Notes under the pieces: generated by a model
Database searches by the model: none
The model's input: only the letters and a program-made list of their open reading frames with translations
What the model was told of the DNA's origin: nothing
Position numbers and translations under genes: made by a program
Assembly: GCF_001718695.1 (NCBI RefSeq)
Contig: NZ_CP013420.1
Coordinates: forward strand, 992,001 to 1,056,000
Direction: 5' to 3'
Source of the DNA: Burkholderia ubonensis
GTDB lineage: Bacteria; Pseudomonadota; Gammaproteobacteria; Burkholderiales; Burkholderiaceae
Length of the DNA stretch: 64,000 nucleotides
Shown: positions 7,165 to 18,779 of the stretch, in pieces
Numbering within the stretch: position 1 is the first letter of the stretch
Layout: the number at the start of each line of letters is the position of its first letter

Positions 7165-8262
7165 TCAGGTCAACGAAGTATCGACGATGCGGCGCGGCGT
7201 CTCGAGATACTCCTTCGACTGCATCTCGACGATCCGCGAGACCGTCCGCGTGAATTCGTTGGCCATCGGCCCTTCGACGTACAGCTGCTCGGCCGGCACC
7301 GCCGCGGACATCAGCAGCTTGACCTTGTGGTCGTACAGCACGTCGATCAGCCACGTGAAGCGGCGCGCCTCCGACGCCATCCGCGGCGACATCTGCGGCA
7401 CCTCGGACAGCACGATCGCATGGAAGCGGCTTGCGAGCTCGAGGTAGTCGTTCTGCGAACGCGGCCCGCCGCACAGCGTCGCGAAATCGAACCACACGAC
7501 GCCGTCGGCCTTGCGCAGCGCCTTCAGCTCGCGCTTCTCGATGTGCAGGATCGGGCTCTCGTCGGGCACCGCGGCGAGCTGCGCGAACGCGTGGCGCAGC
7601 GCGCGATCCGCGTCCGCGCCGAGCGGCGTGTGGTACATCTGCACCTGCGCGAGCGTGCGCTGGCGATAGTCGACGCCCGCATCGACGTTGAGCACGTCGA
7701 GCCTGTTCTTGATGAGCGCGATCGCCGGCAGCATCCGGTCGCGATGCAGGCCGTCCGGATACAGGTCGTCCGGATCGTAGTTGGACGTCATCACAAACTG
7801 CACGCCGTTCGTGAACAGCCGGTCGAGCAGACGGTACAGGATCATCGCGTCGGCGATGTCCGACACGTGGAACTCGTCGAAGCAGATCAGCCGGTAGCGC
7901 TTCGCGATGCGTCGCGCGAGCTCGTCGAGCGGATCGGCCTGCCCCTTCAGTTCCTCGAGCTCGCGGTGCACTTCGCGCATGAACTCGTGGAAATGAAGGC
8001 GCGTCTTGCGCTGCACGGGCACGACCGCATAGAAGCTGTCCATCAGGAAGCTCTTGCCGCGCCCGACGCCGCCCCACATGTAGACCCCGCGCGGCAGGTC
8101 CGGACGAATGATGAGTTTCTTGAACGCGTTCGAGCGGCGCGCCTTGTAGGCCACCCACTCATCGTAGCAACGCTGCAGGCGATCGATCGCCGCGCGCTGC
8201 GCGGGGTCGGACTGGTAACCGCGCGTGGTCAGCTCCCGCGCGTAGTATTCGGTGACGTTCAT
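7165..8262 (-). CDS. zapE: Cell division protein ZapE (AFG1-like ATPase), 365 aa
   Basis: P-loop ATPase of the AFG1/ZapE family. Walker A is G-G-V-G-R-G-K-S (residues 64-71), Walker B is L-I-C-F-D-E-F (about 125-131), followed by the family signature H-V-S-D-I-A-D-A-M. ZapE associates with the Z ring and modulates FtsZ during constriction in E. coli. The length agrees with the family. It lies downstream of lpd on the same strand, separated by a stem-loop, and may be the last gene of that transcript. Confidence 0.93.
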   Translation of the reverse strand: MNVTEYYARELTTRGYQSDPAQRAAIDRLQRCYDEWVAYKARRSNAFKKLIIRPDLPRGVYMWGGVGRGKSFLMDSFYAVVPVQRKTRLHFHEFMREVHRELEELKGQADPLDELARRIAKRYRLICFDEFHVSDIADAMILYRLLDRLFTNGVQFVMTSNYDPDDLYPDGLHRDRMLPAIALIKNRLDVLNVDAGVDYRQRTLAQVQMYHTPLGADADRALRHAFAQLAAVPDESPILHIEKRELKALRKADGVVWFDFATLCGGPRSQNDYLELASRFHAIVLSEVPQMSPRMASEARRFTWLIDVLYDHKVKLLMSAAVPAEQLYVEGPMANEFTRTVSRIVEMQSKEYLETPRRIVDTSLT

Positions 8263-8281
8263 CGGGCAAACCAGAAAAGAC

Positions 8282-8311
8282 GAAGGCGGGCAGGAAACCC
8301 CGCCCGCCTTC
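8282..8311. terminator. Stem-loop between lpd and zapE
   Basis: Ten-bp perfect arms (GAAGGCGGGC / GCCCGCCTTC) with a 10-nt loop between the lpd stop and the zapE start. No clear U-tract, so possibly a partial terminator or processing element. Confidence 0.5.
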
Positions 8312-8363
8312 GTCGTAGGACCGCTGCGCCGGCCGCAGGACGGGCCGGCGCGTCAATGCGCGC

Positions 8364-9794
8364 TTAGCTGTTCAGCGAGCGCTTGTCGACGGCGAGCGCC
8401 GCTTCGCGCATCACTTCCGACATCGACGGGTGCGGATGGCAGATGCGGGCGATGTCTTCCGACGCCGCCTTGAACTCCATCGCCACCACGGCTTCAGCGA
8501 TCAGGTCCGACGCGTTCGCCGCGATCACGTGCACGCCGAGCAGCTCGTCGGTCTTTGCGTCCGCGATCATCTTCACGAAGCCGTCCGGCGCGTTCATGCC
8601 GAGCGCGCGGCCGTTGATCGAGAACGGGAACTTGCCGCTCTTGATCTCGCGGCCTTCCGCCTTCAGCTGCTGCTCCGTCTTGCCGACCCATGCGATTTCC
8701 GGGTACGTGTAGATCACCCACGGAATGCAGTTGTAGTCGATGTGCGGCTTCTGGCCGTCGATCACTTCCGCGACCAGCACGCCTTCGTCTTCCGCCTTGT
8801 GCGCGAGCATCGGGCCGCGCACCACGTCGCCGATCGCGTAGACGTTCGGCACCGCCGTGCGGCAATGGTCGTCGACGTCGATGAAGCCGCGCTCGTTCGC
8901 CTTCAGGCCGATCGCCTCGAGGCCGAGGTTGTCGGTGTTCGGCACGCGGCCGACCGACACGATCAGGCGGTCGGCGTCGAGCGTCTGCGCGTTGCCGTCC
9001 TTGTCCGTGTACGCGATCGACACGCCGTCCGGCGTCGCCTTCACGTCGCCGATCTTCACGCCGAGGTGAATGTCGAGGCCCTGCTTCTTGAACAGCTTCG
9101 CAGCTTCCTTCGCGAGCGCTTCGTCAGCCGCGCCGAGGAATGCCGGCAGCGCTTCGAGCACCGTCACTTCGGCGCCGAGGCGGCGCCACACCGAGCCGAG
9201 CTCGAGGCCGATCACGCCCGCGCCGATCACGGCAAGCTTCTTCGGCACCGAGTCGAACGTCAGCGCGCCTTCGTTGTCCGAAACGATCTTGTTGTCGACC
9301 GGGATGCCCGGCAGGTGACGCGCCTTCGAGCCCGTCGCGATGATCACGTTCTTTGCGGTGACGACTTCGGTGTCGCCCTCGCCGCTCACTTCGATCTGCA
9401 CGCCGGCGTCGGTCTTGCCGGTGAACTTGCCGTGGCCCTTCAGCCACGTGATCTTGTTCTTCTTGAACAGGAACTCGATACCGGACGTCATCTTCTCGAC
9501 GATCCCGTCCTTGCGGCCGAGCATCTTCGCGAGGTCGATCTTCACGCCGTCGACGCTGATGCCGTGGTCGGCGAGGTGGTGCGACGCGTTCTCGAACTCT
9601 TCCGACGACGCGAGCAGCGCCTTCGACGGGATGCAGCCCACGTTCAGGCAGGTGCCGCCGAGCTTCAGCGCGCCGGCCGGGTTCTTCCACTTTTCGATAC
9701 AGGCAACGGTCTTGCCCAGTTGAGCGGCGCGGATCGCGGCGATGTAGCCGCCGGGGCCGGCGCCGATCACGACGACGTCAAATTCCTTGGACAT
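8364..9794 (-). CDS. lpdA: Dihydrolipoyl dehydrogenase (E3), 476 aa
   Basis: FAD-dependent disulfide oxidoreductase that reoxidises dihydrolipoamide with NAD+. The FAD motif is G-A-G-P-G-G (11-16). The redox-active disulfide is in [13 protein letters not shown] (Cys49, Cys54), the NAD motif is [13 protein letters not shown], and the C-terminal catalytic His is in C-H-P-H-P-S-M-S-E. It follows odhB by 82 bp on the same strand, so it is the E3 of the 2-oxoglutarate dehydrogenase complex, completing the odhA-odhB-lpd order. A long hairpin in the gap may tune its expression. Confidence 0.97.
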   Translation of the reverse strand: MSKEFDVVVIGAGPGGYIAAIRAAQLGKTVACIEKWKNPAGALKLGGTCLNVGCIPSKALLASSEEFENASHHLADHGISVDGVKIDLAKMLGRKDGIVEKMTSGIEFLFKKNKITWLKGHGKFTGKTDAGVQIEVSGEGDTEVVTAKNVIIATGSKARHLPGIPVDNKIVSDNEGALTFDSVPKKLAVIGAGVIGLELGSVWRRLGAEVTVLEALPAFLGAADEALAKEAAKLFKKQGLDIHLGVKIGDVKATPDGVSIAYTDKDGNAQTLDADRLIVSVGRVPNTDNLGLEAIGLKANERGFIDVDDHCRTAVPNVYAIGDVVRGPMLAHKAEDEGVLVAEVIDGQKPHIDYNCIPWVIYTYPEIAWVGKTEQQLKAEGREIKSGKFPFSINGRALGMNAPDGFVKMIADAKTDELLGVHVIAANASDLIAEAVVAMEFKAASEDIARICHPHPSMSEVMREAALAVDKRSLNS

Positions 9795-9818
9795 GGCAAT
9801 CCTTTCTTCTTGTGCGTG

Positions 9819-9850
9819 CGCACGGGCGCGCGAGGTCGCGCGCCCGTGCG
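9819..9850. other. Perfect 14-bp stem-loop in the odhB-lpd intercistronic gap
   Basis: Arms CGCACGGGCGCGCG and complement with an AGGT loop, 24 bp from the lpd start. Very stable, no U-tract. Probably an intercistronic mRNA stability or processing element. Confidence 0.6.
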
Positions 9851-9876
9851 GAGCGGGTCAATGCAGGTGGCGTGGC

Positions 9877-11154
9877 TTACAGGTCGAGCAGCAGGCGTGC
9901 CGGATCCTCGAGCGCATCCTTCATCGCGACGAGCGACAGCACCGCTTCGCGGCCGTCGATGATCCGGTGGTCATACGACAGCGCCAGATAGTTGATCGGA
10001 CGGATCACGATCTGGCCGTTCTCGACGACCGGGCGCTCCTTCGTTGCGTGCACGCCGAGGATTGCCGACTGCGGCGGGTTGATGATCGGGGTCGACAGCA
10101 TCGAGCCGAACACGCCGCCGTTCGAGATCGAGAACGTACCGCCCGTCATTTCCTCGATCGACAGCTTGCCGTCCTTCGCCTTCTGGCCGAATTCCGCGAT
10201 CTTCTTTTCGATGTCGGCGAGGCTCATCTGGTCGGCGTTGCGCAGGATCGGCACCACGAGACCGCGCGGCGAGCCGACGGCGATACCGATGTCGAAGTAG
10301 CCGTGATAGACGATGTCGTTACCGTCGATCGACGCGTTCACGAGCGGGAACTTCTTCAGCGCGTGGACGGCCGCCTTCACGAAGAACGACATGAAGCCGA
10401 GCTTCACGCCATGTTCCTTCTCGAACTTGTCCTTGTACTTGTTGCGCAGCTCCATGACCGGAGCCATGTTCACTTCGTTGAACGTCGTCAGGATCGCGTT
10501 GGTCTGCTGCGACTCGAGCAGACGCTCGGCGATACGCGCACGCAGGCGCGACATCGGCACGCGCTGCTCCGGACGGTCGTTCAGCCACGTCGTTGCCGAC
10601 GCCGGCACCTTCACGTCCGGCAGCGACGCCTTCGCCGCGGCGGTCTTCGCCGGTGCGGCGGCCGGTGCGGCCTTCGACGCGCCGGCGGACAGCACGTCGC
10701 CCTTCGTGATGCGGCCGTCGCGGCCCGAGCCGGCGACGTCGCCTGCGGCGAGACCCTTCTCGGCCAGCAGCTTCGACGCGGCCGGCGATGCAGCCGCCGT
10801 GCTCGACGCCGTCGCGGCGGCGGCCGGCTGGGCGGCCGGTGCGGCAGCGGCCGGAGCGGCTGCCGGCTTGACTTCGGTAGCGCCTGCCGCTGCTTCGGCC
10901 GCGCCTGCCTTCGCTTCGGTGTCGATCGTCGCGATCACCTGGTCGGCGACCACCGTGTCACCGTCGTTCTGCAGCACTTGCGCGAGCACGCCGGCGGCCG
11001 GCGCCGGCACTTCGAGCACGACCTTGTCGGTCTCGAGTTCGATCAGGATTTCGTCCTGCGCGACGGCTTCGCCGGGCTTCTTCTTCCACTGCAGCATGGT
11101 GGCTTCCGAAACCGACTCCGAAAGCTGGGGGACCTTGACTTCTACGATAGCCAT
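9877..11154 (-). CDS. odhB: 2-oxoglutarate dehydrogenase E2, dihydrolipoyl succinyltransferase, 425 aa
   Basis: Transfers the succinyl group from lipoyl to CoA in the TCA cycle. One N-terminal lipoyl domain with the modified Lys44 in E-T-D-K-V-V-L-E-V, then an Ala/Pro-rich flexible linker, a peripheral subunit-binding domain (about 130-165), and the catalytic acyltransferase domain with the H-x-x-x-D-G motif (His396, Asp400). Length is typical. It lies between odhA and lpd, the standard betaproteobacterial order. Confidence 0.97.
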   Translation of the reverse strand: MAIVEVKVPQLSESVSEATMLQWKKKPGEAVAQDEILIELETDKVVLEVPAPAAGVLAQVLQNDGDTVVADQVIATIDTEAKAGAAEAAAGATEVKPAAAPAAAAPAAQPAAAATASSTAAASPAASKLLAEKGLAAGDVAGSGRDGRITKGDVLSAGASKAAPAAAPAKTAAAKASLPDVKVPASATTWLNDRPEQRVPMSRLRARIAERLLESQQTNAILTTFNEVNMAPVMELRNKYKDKFEKEHGVKLGFMSFFVKAAVHALKKFPLVNASIDGNDIVYHGYFDIGIAVGSPRGLVVPILRNADQMSLADIEKKIAEFGQKAKDGKLSIEEMTGGTFSISNGGVFGSMLSTPIINPPQSAILGVHATKERPVVENGQIVIRPINYLALSYDHRIIDGREAVLSLVAMKDALEDPARLLLDL

Positions 11155-11288
11155 GTGATTTTCCTGGATGCTTAATCTGGGTAATGACGAGCTGGCGATT
11201 CTTCAGGCCGATGCGGCGCGATGCGCGTCCTGCGGGCCAAAAGATTCGGGAAAGCGCCGCGCGCCTTCCCGTTTCGCTTGGACGTCGG

Positions 11289-14153
11289 TTATTTCGCGAT
11301 CGATGCGCTCTTCAGGCGGCCGAAAGCACCTTCGATGAGGGCCTTCTGCTGCTCATAGTGCTTCGCGTAGTAGCCGACCGCCGGCGAGGCCGAAGCCGGA
11401 CGGCCGCTGTATGCCAGCTTCTGCCCTTCCTTCATGCCTTCCTTCAGGTGGTGTTCGACGTAGAACCACGGGCCCTGGTTTTGCGGCTCGTCCTGCACCC
11501 AGACCACTTCGGTCGCGTTCTCGTACTTCTTCAGTTCAGCTTCGAACTGCTTGTGCGCGAACGGATACAGCTGTTCGATACGGATGATCGCCACGTCGTT
11601 CGCCTTCGCTTCGCGGCGATGCGCGACGAGGTCGAAGTACACGCGGCCCGAGCAGACCAGCACGCGCTTGACCTTCTTCGCGTCGATGCCGCCGTCGGTT
11701 TCGCCGAGCACCGGCTGGAACGAGCCCTTCGCCAGTTCCGACAGGTCCGACACGGCTTCCTTGTGACGCAGCAGCGACTTCGGCGTCGCGACGATCAGCG
11801 GCTTGCGGAACAGGCGGATCATCTGGCGGCGCAGCAGGTGGAAGATCTGCGCCGGCGTCGTCGGCTGGACCACTTGCATGTTGTGGTCCGCGCACAGTTG
11901 CAGGAAACGCTCGATACGGGTCGACGAGTGCTCCGGGCCCTGGCCTTCATAGCCGTGCGGCAGCAGCATCGTCAGGCCCGACACGCGGCCCCACTTCACT
12001 TCGCCGGACGAGATGAACTGGTCGATCACGACCTGCGCGCCGTTGACGAAGTCGCCGAACTGCGCTTCCCACAGCACGAGCGTGTTCGGCTCGGCGGTCG
12101 AGTAGCCGTATTCGAAGCCCAGCACCGCCTCTTCCGACAGCACCGAGTCGATCACCGTGAACTTCGCCTGGTTGTCGGCAACGTTCTGCAGCGGCACGTA
12201 CGTGCCGTCGTTCCAGCGCTCGCGGTTCTGGTCGTGCAGCACCGCGTGACGGTGCGTGAACGTGCCGCGGCCCGAGTCCTGGCCGGTCAGGCGCACCGAG
12301 TAGCCCGACGCGACGAGCGACGCGAACGCGAGGTGTTCGGCCATGCCCCAGTCGAGCGGCTGGTCGCCGCGCGCCATGTTGCGGCGGTCGTTGATCACGC
12401 GCTCGACGAGCGGGTGGACCTTGAAGTTTTCCGGCACCGTCGTGATGCGTTCGCCGAGGCGCTTCAGCTCGGCGAGCGGCACCGCCGTGTCGGCTGCGTC
12501 CGTCCACTTGCGGTTCAGGAACGGCACCCAGTCGACCGCGTACTTGCTCTTGTAGTTCGACAGGACCGGATCGACCGTGTGGTGGCCGTCGTCCATCGCC
12601 TTGCGGTACGCCTTCACGAAGCCGTCGGCGTCTTCCGCGCTGATCACGCCCTGCTGCACGAGCTTCTCGGCGTACAGCGCACGGGTGCCCGGGTGCTGCG
12701 CGATCTTCTTGTACATCAGCGGCTGCGTGACCGCCGGCGTGTCCTGCTCGTTGTGACCCAGCTTGCGGAAGCAGACGATGTCGATCACGACATCCTTGTG
12801 GAACTGCATCCGGTAGTCGATCGCGATCTGCGTCGCGAGGATCACGGCTTCCGGATCGTCGCCGTTCACGTGCAGCACCGGTGCCTCGATCATCTTGACG
12901 ACGTCGGTACAGTACAGCGTCGAGCGCGCGTCGCGCGGGTCGGACGTCGTGAAGCCGATCTGGTTGTTGATGACGATGTGCAGCGTGCCGTGCGTGCCGT
13001 AGCCGCGCGTCTGTGCGAGGTTCAGCGTTTCCATCACGACGCCCTGGCCCGCGAAGGCCGCGTCGCCGTGGATCTGCACCGGCAGCACCTGCAGGCCGTC
13101 TTCGTCGCCGCGACGGTCCATCCGCGCCTTCGCCGAGCCTTCGACCACCGGGTTCACGATTTCGAGGTGCGACGGGTTGAACGCGAGCGACAGGTGGACC
13201 GGGCCGCCTTCCGTCGACACGTCCGACGAGAAGCCCTTGTGGTACTTCACGTCGCCGGCCGGCAGGTCATCGACGTGCTTGCCTTCGAATTCGGCGAACA
13301 GGTCGGCCGGCATCTTGCCGAGCGTGTTGACGAGCACGTTCAGGCGGCCGCGGTGGGCCATGCCGATGACGATTTCCTGCACGCCCTTCTTGCCCGAGTG
13401 CTGGACGACTTCGTCCATCGCCGCGATGAAGCTTTCGCCGCCTTCCAGCGAGAAGCGCTTCTGGCCGACGTACTTGGTGTGCAGGTAGCGCTCGAGGCCT
13501 TCGGCAGCCGTCAGGCGGTTCAGGATGTGCTTCTTCTTGTCGACCGTGAAATTCGGCGTCGCGCGGGTCGATTCCAGGCGCTCCTGCCACCAGCGCTTCT
13601 GCTCGGGATCGCTGATGTACATGTACTCGGCGCCGATCGTGCCGCAGTACGTGTCGCGCAGACCCTTGACGATGTCGCGCAGCGAAGCCTGGTCGAAACC
13701 GAGGTACAGGTTGCTCGCGCTGAACGTCTGGTCGAGATCGGCCTCGGAGAAGTCGTAGAACGCGGGTTCGAGTTCGGGAATGGCGGGACGTTCGCGACGC
13801 TTCAGGGGATCGAGATTGGCCCATTGCGAGCCAAGGAAGCGATAAGCGCTGATGAGGGACTGGACGTGGACTTGCTTGCGCGCCGTGGCCAGATTGGCGC
13901 CGCTTTCGCGCGGGATGAAGGCATTGGCCTTCGCGCGCTGCGCAAACGACTCGACGATCGGGAAATGCGCGACGTCGCTGGCACTCGTACCGTCCGTCGC
14001 AGGCACGTTCTGCAGCGCATCGAAATACTCTCGCCAGTTCTCGGGCACTGACGCCGGATTATCAAGATATGCATCGTACAGTTCTTCTACGTACGAAGCA
14101 TTGCCGCCGAACAGATACGAGTTCAGCTGAAACTGCTTCATTACATCTGACAT
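11289..14153 (-). CDS. odhA: 2-oxoglutarate dehydrogenase E1 component, 954 aa
   Basis: Thiamine-diphosphate-dependent decarboxylase, first enzyme of the 2-oxoglutarate dehydrogenase complex. The N terminus carries the E1o motif Y-L-F-G-G-N-A-x-Y-V-E-E-L-Y. The TPP region includes G-M-A-H-R-G-R-L-N-V-L-V-N and a later G-D-x-A-F-A-G-Q-G, and the C-terminal transketolase-like domain ends with the pyrimidine-binding and E1-C regions. Length matches E. coli SucA (933 aa). It is first in the operon, with the promoter expected in 14154-14410. Confidence 0.97.
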   Translation of the reverse strand: MSDVMKQFQLNSYLFGGNASYVEELYDAYLDNPASVPENWREYFDALQNVPATDGTSASDVAHFPIVESFAQRAKANAFIPRESGANLATARKQVHVQSLISAYRFLGSQWANLDPLKRRERPAIPELEPAFYDFSEADLDQTFSASNLYLGFDQASLRDIVKGLRDTYCGTIGAEYMYISDPEQKRWWQERLESTRATPNFTVDKKKHILNRLTAAEGLERYLHTKYVGQKRFSLEGGESFIAAMDEVVQHSGKKGVQEIVIGMAHRGRLNVLVNTLGKMPADLFAEFEGKHVDDLPAGDVKYHKGFSSDVSTEGGPVHLSLAFNPSHLEIVNPVVEGSAKARMDRRGDEDGLQVLPVQIHGDAAFAGQGVVMETLNLAQTRGYGTHGTLHIVINNQIGFTTSDPRDARSTLYCTDVVKMIEAPVLHVNGDDPEAVILATQIAIDYRMQFHKDVVIDIVCFRKLGHNEQDTPAVTQPLMYKKIAQHPGTRALYAEKLVQQGVISAEDADGFVKAYRKAMDDGHHTVDPVLSNYKSKYAVDWVPFLNRKWTDAADTAVPLAELKRLGERITTVPENFKVHPLVERVINDRRNMARGDQPLDWGMAEHLAFASLVASGYSVRLTGQDSGRGTFTHRHAVLHDQNRERWNDGTYVPLQNVADNQAKFTVIDSVLSEEAVLGFEYGYSTAEPNTLVLWEAQFGDFVNGAQVVIDQFISSGEVKWGRVSGLTMLLPHGYEGQGPEHSSTRIERFLQLCADHNMQVVQPTTPAQIFHLLRRQMIRLFRKPLIVATPKSLLRHKEAVSDLSELAKGSFQPVLGETDGGIDAKKVKRVLVCSGRVYFDLVAHRREAKANDVAIIRIEQLYPFAHKQFEAELKKYENATEVVWVQDEPQNQGPWFYVEHHLKEGMKEGQKLAYSGRPASASPAVGYYAKHYEQQKALIEGAFGRLKSASIAK

Positions 14154-14473
14154 TTTACGCTCACCTTTCTTCGAGCTTCTCGAGAAATAGCGGGTTGCTC
14201 AACCTTCCGCGACACGGCCTGACCGTTTAGCGGATTGCGAATCAAGTCTTGCTTGGAAGGACCTAAAAACTTGCGTGCGCGCAGCATATCACAGAACCGT
14301 TACCGGGGTTCACGCGGAAATGTGCCTGAAAGCACCGTGTGGCGGGGTTTTGCCGGATTGCCGCGTGCCGCTGAAACATTGTTTTGCAGGCCACCCGCTT
14401 GCGCGCCGCGCACACGCGAAAAAGCCGCCCGGAGGCGGCTTTTTTCGTGTTGCCCGGAGTCGCTTCGACGCGC
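14154..14473. other. Intergenic region upstream of odhA and downstream of typA
   Basis: Contains the odhA upstream region (minus strand) and the typA terminator at 14419-14445. No gene-like coding signal. The odhA promoter was not pinned to a clear consensus. Confidence 0.6.
14419..14445 (-). terminator. Rho-independent terminator after typA (possibly bidirectional)
   Basis: Arms AAAAAGCCGCC / GGCGGCTTTTT with a CGGA loop, flanked by A-run and T-run, 28 bp past the typA stop. Symmetric enough to work in both directions. Confidence 0.9.
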
Positions 14474-16300
<1,827 letters not shown>

Positions 16301-16609
16301 AGAAACCTGAAATCGTTGAACGCGCAAACGCGCACGCTCGTCAGTCACCGGGACACGTGCGCGCGCGTTGCAGCTTGGAAACCGCAAATTATAGCACGTC
16401 GGGATGTCGAAAGCCGGACCGTCCGTTGCATCGCGGCAAGCAACGCCGCTTCGGCCGCCCCGCCGACGCGTCCCGCCCACCCGCCGTCGGCGCCCACCCG
16501 CGACAAAAACCCCGCCGCCGACAAGGTGATTCGCCCACCTTCAGCGCGGCGTTGCCTGTTCGATTAACATTTGCCGCAGCAAGCATTTGCGCCTACACTG
16601 CTGCCTAGT

Positions 16610-16617
16610 CAACTATT
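16610..16617. promoter_or_regulatory. Possible MarR half-site upstream of the marR gene
   Basis: CAACTATT (minus strand AATAGTTG) 17 bp before the marR start repeats the octamer found in the larger palindrome after marR. It is surrounded by the imperfect inverted repeat TAGT-CA-ACTA. Consistent with autoregulation, but short. Confidence 0.35.
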
Positions 16618-16633
16618 GCAGTTTCACAGTTTT

Positions 16634-17125
16634 ATGTCCGATTCTCCTTCTCAATCGCCCGTTTCGCCGCTGTCCTCGTACCAGATCAACGATAGCGTCG
16701 GCTATCTGATGTCGCGCGTGAAATCGCTGATGACCAACCTCGTCACGCAGCGCACGCAAGGAGAACTCGGCATCACCGGCACGCAGGCCAGCATGCTGTT
16801 CATGATCGCGGTCGGCAAATGCTCGACGGCCGCCGAACTCGCCCGCGAATACGGGATCGACGCGAGCGCGGTGACGCGCCTGCTCGACCGCGTCGAGAAG
16901 CGCGGCCTGCTGTCGCGTGTGCGCAGCATCGAGGACCGGCGCGTCGTGCGGCTCGAACTGACCGACGAAGGGCGCGCGCTCGCCGAACGCCTGCCGGCCA
17001 TCTTCCGCAGCGTGCTCGACCAGCTGCTGGACGGCTTCACGCCGGAGGAAGTCGGCTTCCTGAAAAGTATGCTGCGCCGCATTCTCGGCAATTATTGCGA
17101 GAACGCGGGCAATAGCATCACGTAA
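16634..17125 (+). CDS. MarR-family transcriptional regulator, 163 aa
   Basis: Winged helix-turn-helix repressor. The helix-turn-helix region includes S-T-A-A-E-L-A-R-E-Y-G-I-D-A-S-A-V-T-R-L-L-D, and the wing is R-S-I-E-D-R-R-V-V-R-L-E-L-T-D-E-G. The ATG at 16634 starts the protein at M-S-D-S-P-S; an earlier in-frame ATG at 16571 gives an atypical extension. It sits immediately upstream of, and collinear with, the efflux genes starting at 17213, the arrangement of EmrR-like local repressors released by phenolic or drug-like ligands. The ligand cannot be predicted. Confidence 0.92.
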   Translation: MSDSPSQSPVSPLSSYQINDSVGYLMSRVKSLMTNLVTQRTQGELGITGTQASMLFMIAVGKCSTAAELAREYGIDASAVTRLLDRVEKRGLLSRVRSIEDRRVVRLELTDEGRALAERLPAIFRSVLDQLLDGFTPEEVGFLKSMLRRILGNYCENAGNSIT

Positions 17126-17143
17126 TAGTTGCCATAACAATTA
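17123..17143. promoter_or_regulatory. Candidate MarR operator upstream of the efflux operon
   Basis: Imperfect palindrome TAATAGTT-N5-AACAATTA (one mismatch between arms) that overlaps the marR stop codon and sits about 70 bp before the efflux outer-membrane gene. Size and symmetry fit a MarR-family dimer site. It shares AATAGTTG with the site before marR. Confidence 0.5.
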
Positions 17144-17212
17144 CTTTTGACAGATTAATGTAAGGAAATCCTTGCAGTGTCCATTATTCATTCCGAGTCA
17201 GGGATCAGCGCG

Positions 17213-18727
17213 ATGAAATCCTCTCCGTTGTCCATGCGCGCCGGATCGTACCGGTCCGCCATCGCCGCCGCGGTCGCCGCGCTGGCGCTGACGGGCTGTG
17301 CGAACTACTTCGGCATCAAGAGCGACAAGCAGATCGCCCCGGCGTCGCAATTCGAAACCGCGCAGAGCCTGCCCGCCCAGGGCGGCAAGTGGCCGTCGCT
17401 CGACTGGGCCACCGGGTTCGGCGACCCGCAGCTGCCGAAGCTGATCGACGAGGCGCTCGCCGACAATCCGTCGATCGCGCAGGCGCAGGCGCGGATCGCG
17501 AAGGCGTCGTCGTACATCGAGTCGTCGCGCTCGACGCTGCTGCCGAAGGTCGAAGGCAGCTATTCGTGGAATCGCCAGCTGTATTCGAGCAACGCACTCT
17601 TCCCGCCGCCGCTGGGCGGCCAGTGGTACAGCGAGAACAACGCGCTCGCGAGCGCGTCGTGGGACCTCGATCTGTGGGGCAAGAACCGCGAGCGCCTGCA
17701 CACCGCCGTGTCGCAGGAAAAGGCCGCCGAGGCCGACATGCAGCAGGCGCGCATCACGCTCGCGTCGTCGATCGCCCGCACCTACAACTCGCTCGCGCAG
17801 CTCTATGCGCTGCGCGACATCGCACAGCGCGAGATCGTCAACCGCCAGACGGTCGGCAAGATCACCGACGGCCGCGTGACGGCCGGCCTCGACACCAACG
17901 TCGAACGGCAGACCGCGCGCGGCAACATCGCGACGACCCAGGCGTCGCTGTCCGACCTCGACGGCCAGATCACGAGCGTGCGCTACCAGCTTGCCGCCCT
18001 GCTCGGCAAGGGGCCGGACCGCGGCCTGCAGATCGCCGCGCCGGTGCTGAATCCGGGCGGCGCCGTCGTGCTGCCCGACAACCTGCCCGCCGACCTCGTG
18101 TCGCGGCGCCCCGACATCGTCGCCGCGCGCTGGCAGGTCGAAGCCGCGATGCACGACGTGAAGGAAGCGAAAGCCGAGTTCTACCCCGACGTGAACCTCG
18201 CGGCGGGCTTCGGCTTCGATGCGTTCGGCTGGGGCAAATTCCTGAACTTCGCGAGCCGCCAGGCGCAGTTCAGCCCGGCGGTCCACCTGCCGATCTTCGA
18301 CGGCGGCGCGCTGCGCGCGCAGCTCAAGGGCCGCTATGCGGACTTCGACCTGTCGGTCGCGAACTACAACCAGACACTGATCAGTGCACTGAACGACGTC
18401 GCGACGCAGGTCGCGTCGATCCGCGCGATCGATCGGCAGATGGACGACGCGCAGCGGGCGCTCGACGCGTCGACGAAGGCATACGACCTCGCGGTGATCC
18501 GCTACAAGGCCGGCCTGTCGCCGCAACTGCAGGTGCTGAACGCGGACAGCAACCGCCTCGCATCGGAACAGACCGTGACCAACCTGAAGATGCGACGGCG
18601 CGACATGCAGCTCGCGCTGATCAAGGCGCTCGGCGGCGGCTTCGACGCCACCGGCACCCGCCTCGCCGCACCCGATGCCGAACAGCGCACCGCGCAGGCC
18701 AAGGCCGCGCAACAGGCCGCGAACTGA
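17213..18727 (+). CDS. Efflux outer-membrane lipoprotein, NodT/OprM family, 504 aa
   Basis: TolC-type outer-membrane factor that forms the exit duct of a tripartite pump. The signal peptide has lipobox L-T-G-C (Cys29 counting from the ATG at 17213). Two OEP repeats follow, with D-N-P-S-I-A-Q-A-Q-A-R-I, S-W-D-L-D-L-W-G-K, R-R-P-D-I-V-A-A-R-W-Q-V-E-A and P-I-F-D-G-G-A-L-R-A. A GTG at 17177 would add 12 residues and is an alternative start. Its partners EmrA and EmrB follow within 53 and 29 bp. Confidence 0.93.
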   Translation: MKSSPLSMRAGSYRSAIAAAVAALALTGCANYFGIKSDKQIAPASQFETAQSLPAQGGKWPSLDWATGFGDPQLPKLIDEALADNPSIAQAQARIAKASSYIESSRSTLLPKVEGSYSWNRQLYSSNALFPPPLGGQWYSENNALASASWDLDLWGKNRERLHTAVSQEKAAEADMQQARITLASSIARTYNSLAQLYALRDIAQREIVNRQTVGKITDGRVTAGLDTNVERQTARGNIATTQASLSDLDGQITSVRYQLAALLGKGPDRGLQIAAPVLNPGGAVVLPDNLPADLVSRRPDIVAARWQVEAAMHDVKEAKAEFYPDVNLAAGFGFDAFGWGKFLNFASRQAQFSPAVHLPIFDGGALRAQLKGRYADFDLSVANYNQTLISALNDVATQVASIRAIDRQMDDAQRALDASTKAYDLAVIRYKAGLSPQLQVLNADSNRLASEQTVTNLKMRRRDMQLALIKALGGGFDATGTRLAAPDAEQRTAQAKAAQQAAN

Positions 18728-18779
18728 TTCGGCACGACCATTACGCAGACACTCGAAACAACGGACGGAGAAAATCGCC

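Noticed and set aside
11184..14051. 955-residue plus-strand open frame opposite odhA
   Set aside because: Arg/His/Val-rich composition typical of the reverse complement of a GC-rich gene; odhA on the minus strand has all catalytic motifs.
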